A stretch of 19,904 bases of DNA. Origin: SIG480 sp045649265. GTDB lineage: Bacteria > Bacillota > Clostridia > Oscillospirales > JAAYXM01. Positions 7,957-14,671 of this stretch are shown in pieces; the first letter of the stretch is position 1, and each line of letters opens with the position of its first letter. Where the stretch lies: contig JAZRPO010000028.1 in the NCBI GenBank assembly GCA_045649265.1, positions 1-19,904 of the forward strand, read 5' to 3'. Position numbers and translations under genes: made by a program. Below the pieces are notes generated by a model. It was not told where the DNA came from, did not search any database, and worked only from the letters and a program-made list of their open reading frames with translations.

Positions 7957-9858
7957 TTACAATCCCTCATTTGTCTTCGGCTTATTTGCTTTTTTATAGA
8001 AATATATCGTTGAAAACGCAGGGGTTTTTATTGAAATATATTGCTCGTGAGAGTGCATATTCCCTTTTCTTGCATATACCCTTCCGTTTTTTATACCGCT
8101 TCCGCCAAAATTCTCATCATCCGTTGAGAAAATTTCGTTATATACACCTCGTGCAGGAACTCCGATTTTATAGTCCTCATGAGTAAAGCCCGAAAAATTG
8201 CTGACCGACAGAATAAAGTTTCCTGCCTTGTCTTTCCTGATAAACGAAATAATATTGTTGTTATCATCATCCAATGCCACCCAATCAAAGCCATCCCAGC
8301 TTGTATCAAGCTCCCATAGGGGAGAATAGCTTTTATACACCCAGTTAAGCCGTGAAACAAAATTCTGATGCTTTTTATGCGCATCGTATTCAAGCAAATT
8401 CCAATCAAGCTCTTTTTCTTCGTTCCATTCAATGAACTGCCCAAGCTCGCTGCCCATGAACAAAAGCTTTTTTCCCGGATGTGAATACATATACCCGAGG
8501 TATGCTCTGAGATTTGCAAATTTGTCGGTATACTCTCCCGGCATTTTTGACAGAAGTGAGCCCTTGCCGTGCACCACCTCATCATGAGAAAGCGGAAGAA
8601 TAAAGTTCTCGGAAAAGGCATATGTCAAAGAAAATGTGAGGTTATTGTGAACCCCTTTTCTAAAAAGCGGGTCTTGCTTCATATAGTTAATGGAGTCATT
8701 CATCCAGCCCATATTCCACTTGTAGTTAAAACCAAGCCCGCCTTCGCTTGCAGGATAGGTAACCATTGGCCATGCCGTTGATTCCTCGGCAATCATCATT
8801 ACGCCGGGGTATTCGGAAAAGACTCTTGTATTTAACCTTTGCAAAAACTCCATTGCCTCCATATTGCCGTTTCCCCCGTATTCGTTTGCTCTCCAGTTTC
8901 CATCCTGTTTTCCGTAATCGAGATAAAGCATAGACGCGACCGCATCGACACGCAGACCGTCAACATGGTATTTATCAAGCCAATAGCAAGCGTTTGAAAT
9001 CAAAAAGCAACGTACCTCATTTTTTCCGTAATCAAAAATTCGAGTTCCCCAATCAGGGTGCTCACGTTTGAGCTCATCCGCATATTCATAGCAGTAGCTT
9101 CCGTCAAATTCAAAAAGCCCTTGCTCATCCTTCGGAAAATGAGCCGGAACCCAATCAAGAATGACACCTATTTCGTTTTCGTGGCAAATATCAACAAATT
9201 TCATAAAATCCTTTGGTGTCCCGTATCTCGCTGTTGGTGCGAAATAGCCCGTGACCTGATACCCCCATGACTTATCATAGGGATATTCCGACACCGGCAT
9301 AAGCTCAATATGTGTAAACCCCATTTCCTTTACATATAAGACCACTTCTTCGGCAAGCTTCTCATAGCTGAACGTATTTCCGTCTGCATATTTTCTCCAT
9401 GAGCCAAGGTGCATTTCGTATATACTTGCAGGTGCATTATAAGGAGCCTTCCGCTTCTTCATCCACTTTTCATCCGTCCACTTAAAACCGTCAAGCGAAT
9501 AAACCTTTGACGCTGTTCCCGGGCGAGTTTCGCAATGGTAGCCATATGGGTCGGCTTTGTAAAGTTCACGCCCGTCGTTTGTGATAATAATATATTTATA
9601 GCTGTGAAATTCCGAAACGCCTTCTATAATGCATTCAAATATCCCGCCACCGGTAATCCTGTAAGCACGGTCAGCATACTTCTCCCACGAATTGAATGCT
9701 CCGGTAACGTACACCTCTCGGGCATTTGGTGCCCACACTCTGAATATGCACATATTACCATCAATATGCGCACCGAGGTAGTCATATGCTTTATAATTTG
9801 TTCCTTCATGGAACAGGTATTCGGCAAGATTTTTGTTGTCAGCTTGATTGTTTTTCAT
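7957..9858 (-). CDS. glgB: 1,4-alpha-glucan branching enzyme (GH13_9)
   Basis: It creates alpha-1,6 branch points in glycogen. The 633 residues contain an N-terminal CBM48-like beta domain (about 20-120, with FRVWAPNAREVYVTGAFNSW), the GH13 barrel and a C-terminal beta domain. Catalytic residues sit in GLRVDAVASM (nucleophile Asp305), MMIAEES (acid/base Glu358) and LSHDEVVHGKGS (Asp426). HVDGLRVDAV and the HDEVVHGK string are typical of branching enzymes rather than amylases. GGGAGAG lies about 6 bases before the ATG. It is the first gene of the operon and is divergently arranged with the GH13 hydrolase gene across 166 bp. I could not locate a convincing promoter for it. Confidence 0.96.
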   Translation of the reverse strand: MKNNQADNKNLAEYLFHEGTNYKAYDYLGAHIDGNMCIFRVWAPNAREVYVTGAFNSWEKYADRAYRITGGGIFECIIEGVSEFHSYKYIIITNDGRELYKADPYGYHCETRPGTASKVYSLDGFKWTDEKWMKKRKAPYNAPASIYEMHLGSWRKYADGNTFSYEKLAEEVVLYVKEMGFTHIELMPVSEYPYDKSWGYQVTGYFAPTARYGTPKDFMKFVDICHENEIGVILDWVPAHFPKDEQGLFEFDGSYCYEYADELKREHPDWGTRIFDYGKNEVRCFLISNACYWLDKYHVDGLRVDAVASMLYLDYGKQDGNWRANEYGGNGNMEAMEFLQRLNTRVFSEYPGVMMIAEESTAWPMVTYPASEGGLGFNYKWNMGWMNDSINYMKQDPLFRKGVHNNLTFSLTYAFSENFILPLSHDEVVHGKGSLLSKMPGEYTDKFANLRAYLGYMYSHPGKKLLFMGSELGQFIEWNEEKELDWNLLEYDAHKKHQNFVSRLNWVYKSYSPLWELDTSWDGFDWVALDDDNNNIISFIRKDKAGNFILSVSNFSGFTHEDYKIGVPARGVYNEIFSTDDENFGGSGIKNGRVYARKGNMHSHEQYISIKTPAFSTIYFYKKANKPKTNEGL

Positions 9859-9909
9859 AATGCTCTCCCGATTATCAATTTTCAGTACTTTTCCCTTTTT
9901 ATCTTACAG

Positions 9910-9954
9910 GCGAAAAATATTTTTATTTTTTGTGTAAAAATATTAATTTTTCGC
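9910..9954. repeat. Long AT-rich inverted repeat between glgB and the GH13 gene
   Basis: GCGAAAAATATTTTTA (9910-9925) and TAAAAATATTAATTTTTCGC (9935-9954) are complementary apart from a 4-base insertion in the second arm. The outer nine bases (GCGAAAAAT and ATTTTTCGC) match perfectly. The right arm ends directly against the TATAAT of the plus-strand promoter and so occupies its spacer. This is where an operator for coordinated control of both divergent transcripts would be expected. No regulator family is identified. Confidence 0.5.
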
Positions 9955-9960
9955 TATAAT
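9930..9960 (+). promoter_or_regulatory. Candidate promoter of the GH13 hydrolase gene
   Basis: A perfect TATAAT lies at 9955-9960, 64 bases before the ATG. Upstream at workable spacing there is only a poor -35 (TTGTGT at 9930-9935, 19-base spacer, or GTGTAA at 9932-9937, 17-base spacer). A good -10 with a weak -35 suggests dependence on an activator, or repression by a protein bound at the overlapping inverted repeat. Confidence 0.5.
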
Positions 9961-10024
9961 TTCTTATCGGAGAAAAATTCTTCAGACAGTAATTTATTCT
10001 AATTTAATTTTTGGAGTTTTTAAT

Positions 10025-11869
10025 ATGATTAAGGTTTTTTACGATTCAAAATCCGAAGCCTATAAAAAGCCATTTGGCGCAGTAGCAACCGAGCAAAGGG
10101 CACGGTTTTGCCTATATATTATTCGTGATAATGAGATATTTTATGATGTGAACTTCATTTACAGAAAAGATGCTTCTGACAAGTCAGTCTATGTCCCGAT
10201 GTCGATAAGCAACGAGCGCGATGATCTTATGGTTTTCAGCGCAGAGGTTACATTCAACTCGCCCGGGCTTTATTTTTACAGATTTGAAATCGAAACAGCT
10301 TCGGGAACAAAATTTATCGGTTTAAAGAACGGAGCCGCCGCAATTGAAGACTGGTTGCCCGAGTGGCAGCTCACGGTCTATGACAAGAGCTTTAAAACGC
10401 CTGACTGGGCGAAGGGTTCAATAATGTATCAGATTTTTCCGGACAGATTCGCTAAAAGCGAAAGCTTCTCTCCTCTCCCTGCGCGAAACGTGCGAAAAAT
10501 TCACGACGATTGGTACTCCACTCCCGAATTTATATACGACACACCGGACTACAAGGCGAACGATTATTTTTGCGGAAACATCAATGGAATAATAGAAAAA
10601 ATTGATTATCTCAAAACGCTGGGAGTTAATATTATCTATTTAAACCCAATATTCGAGAGCCCCGAATATCACAGATACAGCACGGCTGATTATATGAAAG
10701 TTGACCCTTATTTTGGTACGAACGAGCTTTTTTCCCTGCTCTGTAAAAGGTGCAGGGATGCCGGAATCAGAATTATTCTTGACGGTGTTTTCAGTCACAC
10801 GGGAGCCGACAGCATATATTTTAATAAATACTCGCATTACGAAAGCTTGGGTGCATATAACTCCCAAGCCTCTCCGTATTATAGCTGGTACACCTTTTCA
10901 GAGTACCCCGAGAAATACGAAAGCTGGTGGGGGTTTAAAAATCTTCCGAATGTAAACGAGACAAATCCTGAATACCTGGAATATATAACCGGAGAAAACG
11001 GCGTAATCAAGTATTGGCAAAGCCTTGGTGCAAGCGGTTGGCGGCTTGACGTTGCAGACGAGCTTCCTGACGAGTTTCTGGACCGCCTTTATCAAGCCTC
11101 AAAAAACAAAAATGATGACTCGTTCATAATAGGAGAGGTCTGGGAGGATGCAACAAACAAAATTGCATATGGCAAAAGGCGGCGATATCTCCTGGGCGGC
11201 CAAATGGATAGCGTGATGAATTATCCGTGGCGCACCGCAATACTGGAATTTGTAAAATACGGAGACGAAAAACTTTTTAACGACAGGCTTTTATCTGTTA
11301 TGGAAAACTATCCGCCGGAGGTTTTGCAATGCCTTATGAACAGCATCTCAACCCATGACACGCTGCGCGCGATAACCTACTTCGGTGTAGAGCATGAAGT
11401 TGCAGATAGGGATAAGGGCAGATATCTTATGACACATAATGAATATCTTAAAGGAAGAGAAATGCTTTTATATGCAACCTTTCTGCAATTTACGCTACCT
11501 GGAATTCCCTGCATATACTACGGGGATGAGGTCGGGCTTTCCGGATTCCGTGACCCGTATTGCAGAAAAACATATCCGTATGGCAAGGAGGACCTCGTAA
11601 TTTTAGAATTTTATAAAAAGCTTTCCCGAATTCGCACAGAGCACAAGGCGAGCTTTACTTCCATCTTTAAATTTTTTGATATGAAAGACGGTCTATATGC
11701 ATTTTTTCGCGGAGAGCTTCTTTGTGCAATAAATCTCGGAAAAAACAAAAAATATATTAAGGTGCAAAATAAAAAAGCCGTTTTTCAACACGGAAAAGCG
11801 GCACTCTTTGACCACGGTGCAGACCTTTTCCCCGGAGCAATGATTATTTTAATGATTATTTTACAATAA
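10025..11869 (+). CDS. GH13 alpha-glucan hydrolase (neopullulanase/cyclomaltodextrinase-like)
   Basis: The 614-residue protein has an N-terminal beta domain (about 1-120), a GH13 barrel and a short C-terminal beta domain. Conserved regions are GVFSHTGADS (about 254-263), GWRLDVADELP with nucleophile Asp342, IIGEVWEDA with acid/base Glu371, and STHDTLR with Asp445. GIPCIYYGDEVGL (about 493-505) is also typical. Region V reads LPNVN, nearer to the neopullulanase group than to oligo-1,6-glucosidases. There is no signal peptide, so it should act on internal glycogen or imported maltodextrin, possibly cleaving alpha-1,6 as well as alpha-1,4 links. GGAG lies 8 bases before the ATG. No separate glgX-type debranching gene is present here, so this enzyme may fill that role. 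Exact specificity is uncertain. Confidence 0.88.
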   Translation: MIKVFYDSKSEAYKKPFGAVATEQRARFCLYIIRDNEIFYDVNFIYRKDASDKSVYVPMSISNERDDLMVFSAEVTFNSPGLYFYRFEIETASGTKFIGLKNGAAAIEDWLPEWQLTVYDKSFKTPDWAKGSIMYQIFPDRFAKSESFSPLPARNVRKIHDDWYSTPEFIYDTPDYKANDYFCGNINGIIEKIDYLKTLGVNIIYLNPIFESPEYHRYSTADYMKVDPYFGTNELFSLLCKRCRDAGIRIILDGVFSHTGADSIYFNKYSHYESLGAYNSQASPYYSWYTFSEYPEKYESWWGFKNLPNVNETNPEYLEYITGENGVIKYWQSLGASGWRLDVADELPDEFLDRLYQASKNKNDDSFIIGEVWEDATNKIAYGKRRRYLLGGQMDSVMNYPWRTAILEFVKYGDEKLFNDRLLSVMENYPPEVLQCLMNSISTHDTLRAITYFGVEHEVADRDKGRYLMTHNEYLKGREMLLYATFLQFTLPGIPCIYYGDEVGLSGFRDPYCRKTYPYGKEDLVILEFYKKLSRIRTEHKASFTSIFKFFDMKDGLYAFFRGELLCAINLGKNKKYIKVQNKKAVFQHGKAALFDHGADLFPGAMIILMIILQ

Positions 11870-11942
11870 TTAATTCGCAAAAATTGTTGCTTTCCGGCGT
11901 TTTTTTCTTTACAGCTTAAACGAATCCACAAACAAATTTTTG

Positions 11943-11971
11943 TTGACTTATGTCGTTTTGGGAGTTAGAAT
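11943..11971 (+). promoter_or_regulatory. Promoter of the MFS transporter gene
   Basis: TTGACT (11943-11948) and TAGAAT (11966-11971) are spaced by 17 bases, a near-consensus housekeeping promoter. The start would be near 11978. A 14-bp palindrome, AACAAATTTTTGTT (11931-11944), touches the -35 and could be an operator. The rest of the gap from 11870 shows no convincing terminator for the preceding gene. Confidence 0.65.
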
Positions 11972-12018
11972 AAGGGTTGTTTATATATTTAAATTACTTT
12001 CAAAGGGCTGATATATTC

Positions 12019-13260
12019 ATGAAGCGCATGCAGCTGACAGACCACAGGGCAACCGTCTTTCTTTTCCTTTTCATCTGGGTTATGTACGCAGTTGTGTATA
12101 TGACGAAAAATTGTTACTCTGCTGCTATGGCATCTATCGTCAATGAAGGGATTATGACAAAATCTCAAACCGGTCTTATCACCGCAGCATTTTATCTTTC
12201 CTATGCTCCGTTCCAGGTCATTGGCGGAAGTCTTTCAGACCGACATCCGCCCGAAGTTCTTCTTCTCATAGGCCTTCTCGGTGCGGCAATCTCAAATCTC
12301 ATAATCTACCTAAACCAAAACTACTATCTTATGATAATTGTCTGGACATTCAACGGCGCAATTCAGTTCGGAATCTGGCCTGCTGTTTTTAAAATCGTCT
12401 CCTCTCAGCTTGAAAAATCATACAGAAAAAAGGCGATTTTCTACATATCCTTTTCAACCTCGTCCGGCCTTGCTCTCGCTTATATCAGCGCAGCCTTTAT
12501 AAAAAATTGGCAGAACAACTTTCTTCTTTCGGCAATTCTCCTTTTTGTTTTTACAATTGCTACTGTCGTTGTTTATCATTTTATTAAGCCAAAGATGGTG
12601 CTGGCGGAAGAGGATGAGGACAATCTCCCTTCAGTTCATTCTCAGACTTGTGATATTTCAACAAAAAAAATTCTTTTCAGCGCAGGCCTTATTTTCCTCA
12701 TTCCGTCATTCATCGTCACGACGGTTGCAAGCCTCGGCATCAAAAATTTTGCACCTACAATGCTGATGGAAGCTTACGAAAGCATTTCTCCGATGCTCGG
12801 AAATTTCCTCAATGTTTTTCTTATCATTGCATCCCTTTTGGGTACCCTCTCAGTAAAGCTGATTTATCCCCGTTTCATCAAAGAAGAGCTTGCCGGGCTT
12901 CGCAACATAGCTCTCATAAACCTCCCGCTTATTGCGATCTGTATTTTTGTAGGCAAAATTCCGGTTTTTGCAACAGTTTTGTCGCTCTGCCTGATTTCTG
13001 CAGTTTCAGCAGTTATGGATGTTCTTCGCTCATACTATTGTGCAACCTTTGCGAAATACGGAAAAAGCGGAGAAGTTTCCGGCATAGTCAACGCCTGCTG
13101 TGCTATCGGCATTGTTGTTCAGAGCTATGTTCTTGCCAGAGTTGCAGATGCTTTCGATTGGCCGATGGTTTTCACTGTCATATTTGCAATGTGGGTTTGC
13201 TTCCTCGTTATTACAACCTTAGTTCTTCCTCTCTGGAAAAAATTCAAAAAAACAAATTAA
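12019..13260 (+). CDS. Major facilitator superfamily transporter, possibly organophosphate:phosphate antiporter type
   Basis: From the ATG at 12019 the protein has 413 residues with about 12 hydrophobic segments in two halves separated by a charged loop (around residues 190-215). The loop after segment 2 has GGSLSDRHPPEV, an MFS motif-A variant. The stretch YMTKNCYSAAMASIV followed by TKSQTGLI resembles the GlpT/UhpT group, which exchanges sugar or glycerol phosphates for phosphate; this is inference from motif layout. An earlier in-frame TTG at 11977 lies directly against AAGGG and at the predicted transcription start, so it is unlikely. The chosen ATG has AAAGGG 11 bases upstream, rather far. 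The gene has its own promoter and terminator. A sugar-phosphate substrate would fit the glycogen neighbourhood but is unproven. Confidence 0.8.
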   Translation: MKRMQLTDHRATVFLFLFIWVMYAVVYMTKNCYSAAMASIVNEGIMTKSQTGLITAAFYLSYAPFQVIGGSLSDRHPPEVLLLIGLLGAAISNLIIYLNQNYYLMIIVWTFNGAIQFGIWPAVFKIVSSQLEKSYRKKAIFYISFSTSSGLALAYISAAFIKNWQNNFLLSAILLFVFTIATVVVYHFIKPKMVLAEEDEDNLPSVHSQTCDISTKKILFSAGLIFLIPSFIVTTVASLGIKNFAPTMLMEAYESISPMLGNFLNVFLIIASLLGTLSVKLIYPRFIKEELAGLRNIALINLPLIAICIFVGKIPVFATVLSLCLISAVSAVMDVLRSYYCATFAKYGKSGEVSGIVNACCAIGIVVQSYVLARVADAFDWPMVFTVIFAMWVCFLVITTLVLPLWKKFKKTN

Positions 13261-13265
13261 CTTTT

Positions 13266-13297
13266 CTCCGCAGGTTGTCTGCGGAGATTTTCTTTTT
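13266..13297 (+). terminator. Rho-independent terminator after the MFS gene
   Basis: CTCCGCAG (13266-13273) and CTGCGGAG (13279-13286) form a perfect 8-bp GC-rich stem with a 5-base loop, followed by a T-rich tract. It begins 5 bases after the stop codon. Confidence 0.9.
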
Positions 13298-13322
13298 TAT
13301 TCATGTTTTATCTGAAACCCCC

Positions 13323-13351
13323 TTGCTAAAAATAGTATTTTATGTTAAATT
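13323..13351 (+). promoter_or_regulatory. Candidate promoter of the pduL operon
   Basis: TTGCTA (13323-13328), a 17-base spacer and TAAATT (13346-13351) preceded by TG at 13343-13344 give an extended -10 promoter. The region is AT-rich, so other -10 choices exist. Confidence 0.5.
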
Positions 13352-13394
13352 ATGTATGTAATATTTTAAAATATGAAAGGGTTGTTTTTTCATC

Positions 13395-13973
13395 ATGGCA
13401 AATAACAAAGTTTTAGTTGAAACCTCATCTCGCCACGTTCACGTTACAAAGGAGCATCTTGAAATCCTCTTTGGAAAAGGAGCCGTTCTTCATAATAAAC
13501 GCGAGCTTTCGCAGCCCGGCCAGTTTCTCACAGAAGAAAAGGTTACTCTCGTAGGCCCGAAGCGTGAAATTGCAGGCGTTTCTATACTCGGCCCGGAGAG
13601 ACCTGCTACTCAGGTTGAGGTCTCTCTCACAGACGCCCGCACACTGGGCGTTTCCGCCCCTATCCGCGAGAGTGGCGACGTCGCAGGCAGTGCAGCTTGC
13701 AAAATCGTTGGCCCGGCAGGCGAGGTTGAGCTCACAGAAGGAGTTATTGCTGCAAAGCGCCACATCCATCTCACCCCGAAGGAGGCTGCGGAATTCGGCG
13801 TTGCCGATAAGGAAATCGTTTCCGTCAAGATTGACAGCGAGCGTGCCCTCACCTTTGACGAGGTTGTTGTTCGTGTCAGTGAGAAGTTTGCGCCCGCTAT
13901 GCACGTTGATACTGACGAATCTAACGCCGCTGCCCTTTCCGGCGAGGTTTATGGCGTTATCATAAAGAAATAA
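13395..13973 (+). CDS. pduL: PduL-type phosphate acyltransferase (phosphotransacylase)
   Basis: PduL enzymes interconvert acyl-CoA and acyl phosphate and are unrelated to the classical Pta fold. The 192 residues contain both half-domains. Likely metal ligands are His14 and His16 in SSRHVHV, Glu75 in TQVEVS, His123 and His125 in AKRHIHLTPKEA, and His170 in PAMHVDTDESNAA. The protein starts directly with MANNKVLVE, without the amphipathic encapsulation peptide that targets microcompartment forms. No shell or diol-dehydratase genes are nearby. With the PFOR gene just downstream, its likely role is acetyl-CoA to acetyl phosphate for acetate and ATP. The ribosome-binding sequence GAAAGGG is 13 bases from the ATG, unusually far. 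The next gene starts 5 bases after the stop. Confidence 0.93.
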   Translation: MANNKVLVETSSRHVHVTKEHLEILFGKGAVLHNKRELSQPGQFLTEEKVTLVGPKREIAGVSILGPERPATQVEVSLTDARTLGVSAPIRESGDVAGSAACKIVGPAGEVELTEGVIAAKRHIHLTPKEAAEFGVADKEIVSVKIDSERALTFDEVVVRVSEKFAPAMHVDTDESNAAALSGEVYGVIIKK

Positions 13974-13978
13974 ATATC

Positions 13979-14539
13979 ATGCTTTACGATTTGGTTTTTA
14001 AGAGCAGATCATGCAGGCGCTTTGATGAGAGCGTCAGAGTTTCGCGCGAAGCTTTGGTAAGCCTCTGCGAGCTTGCAAGATATACTCCCAGCGCTGCAAA
14101 TCTCCAACCCTGCAAGTTCCGCCTTGTAACCTTGCCTGAAGAGTGTGCAATGGTATTATCCGAAACTCGCTGGGGTGGATACATCAAAGACGGCTTTCCT
14201 GCTGAGGGTGAGCGTCCTACGGGGTATATAATTATTCTCAACGACTCTACAATCTCCAAAGGCGCGCCTACGGATGTCGGAATCATTGCTCAGACTATGT
14301 TTCTTGGCGCAACCGAAAAGGGACTTGGCGGATGTATGATTGCTAGCTTTAACAACGAAAACCTCAAAGAACAGCTTTCCATCCCTGGGCATCTTGATGT
14401 TGCACTTGTTCTTGCTCTCGGAAAGCCTGTTGAAACAATCGTAATAGACGATATTGAAGACGGAAATGTAAAGTATTGGCGTGATGAAAACCGTGTTCAT
14501 CACGTTCCGAAGCGTTCTATGACAGAGCTTATAATCTGA
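13979..14539 (+). CDS. Nitroreductase family protein (FMN-dependent oxidoreductase)
   Basis: The 186-residue protein begins like nitroreductases, with VFKSRSCRRF (FMN-phosphate-binding arginines near 10-14) and YTPSAANLQPCKF (about 36-47). It continues with GIIAQTMFLGATEKGLGGCM (about 101-120) and a C-terminal YWRDENRVHHVPKRS segment. Members use NAD(P)H and FMN to reduce quinones, nitro compounds or unknown natural substrates. Length is at the short end of the family. It starts 5 bases after pduL with no good Shine-Dalgarno of its own, so translation probably depends on ribosomes finishing pduL. The link to acetate metabolism is unexplained; redox balancing is only a guess. Confidence 0.87.
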   Translation: MLYDLVFKSRSCRRFDESVRVSREALVSLCELARYTPSAANLQPCKFRLVTLPEECAMVLSETRWGGYIKDGFPAEGERPTGYIIILNDSTISKGAPTDVGIIAQTMFLGATEKGLGGCMIASFNNENLKEQLSIPGHLDVALVLALGKPVETIVIDDIEDGNVKYWRDENRVHHVPKRSMTELII

Positions 14540-14553
14540 CTCTATTCTCTTAA

Positions 14554-14580
14554 CGGCAGATTTGTCTATCAAATCTGCCG
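14554..14580 (+). terminator. Strong hairpin after the nitroreductase gene (possible terminator)
   Basis: CGGCAGATTTG (14554-14564) and CAAATCTGCCG (14570-14580) form a perfect 11-bp stem with a TCTAT loop, 14 bases after the stop codon. The following bases are AATTAAGTGTTTT, a poor U-tract, so it is an imperfect intrinsic terminator or an RNA-stabilising end. Confidence 0.55.
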
Positions 14581-14607
14581 AATTAAGTGTTTTCGGGCAA
14601 AATTATG

Positions 14608-14636
14608 TTTACTTTTTGGTGTCTTGGTGTTAAAAT
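14608..14636 (+). promoter_or_regulatory. Promoter of the PFOR gene
   Basis: TTTACT (14608-14613), 17 bases, then TAAAAT (14631-14636) with an upstream TG at 14628-14629 (extended -10). The leader is about 30 nt, ending in AAGGAGG before the ATG. The same two hexamers with the same spacing precede the lipid kinase gene. Confidence 0.65.
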
Positions 14637-14671
14637 AATATATTAGATAATTAACAAGGAGGAAAAGAATC

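Noticed and set aside
9859..9954. Sigma-E or housekeeping promoter for glgB
   Set aside because: TAAGAT is present on the minus strand but no -35 at proper spacing, and no CATA-type -10; a promoter must exist but I cannot place it.
11777..11802. 10-bp hairpin near the 3' end of the GH13 gene
   Set aside because: It is within the coding frame, has no T-run and is probably chance pairing of lysine and glycine codons.
11870..11930. Terminator after the GH13 gene
   Set aside because: A T-run follows CCGGCG at about 11900, but only 3-4 bp stems can be drawn.
11977..12018. TTG start extending the MFS protein by 14 residues
   Set aside because: It lies at the predicted transcription start and directly against AAGGG with no spacing.
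13425..13904. 159-residue antisense frame over pduL
   Set aside because: pduL is a clear family member with intact metal ligands; the antisense peptide has no recognisable features.
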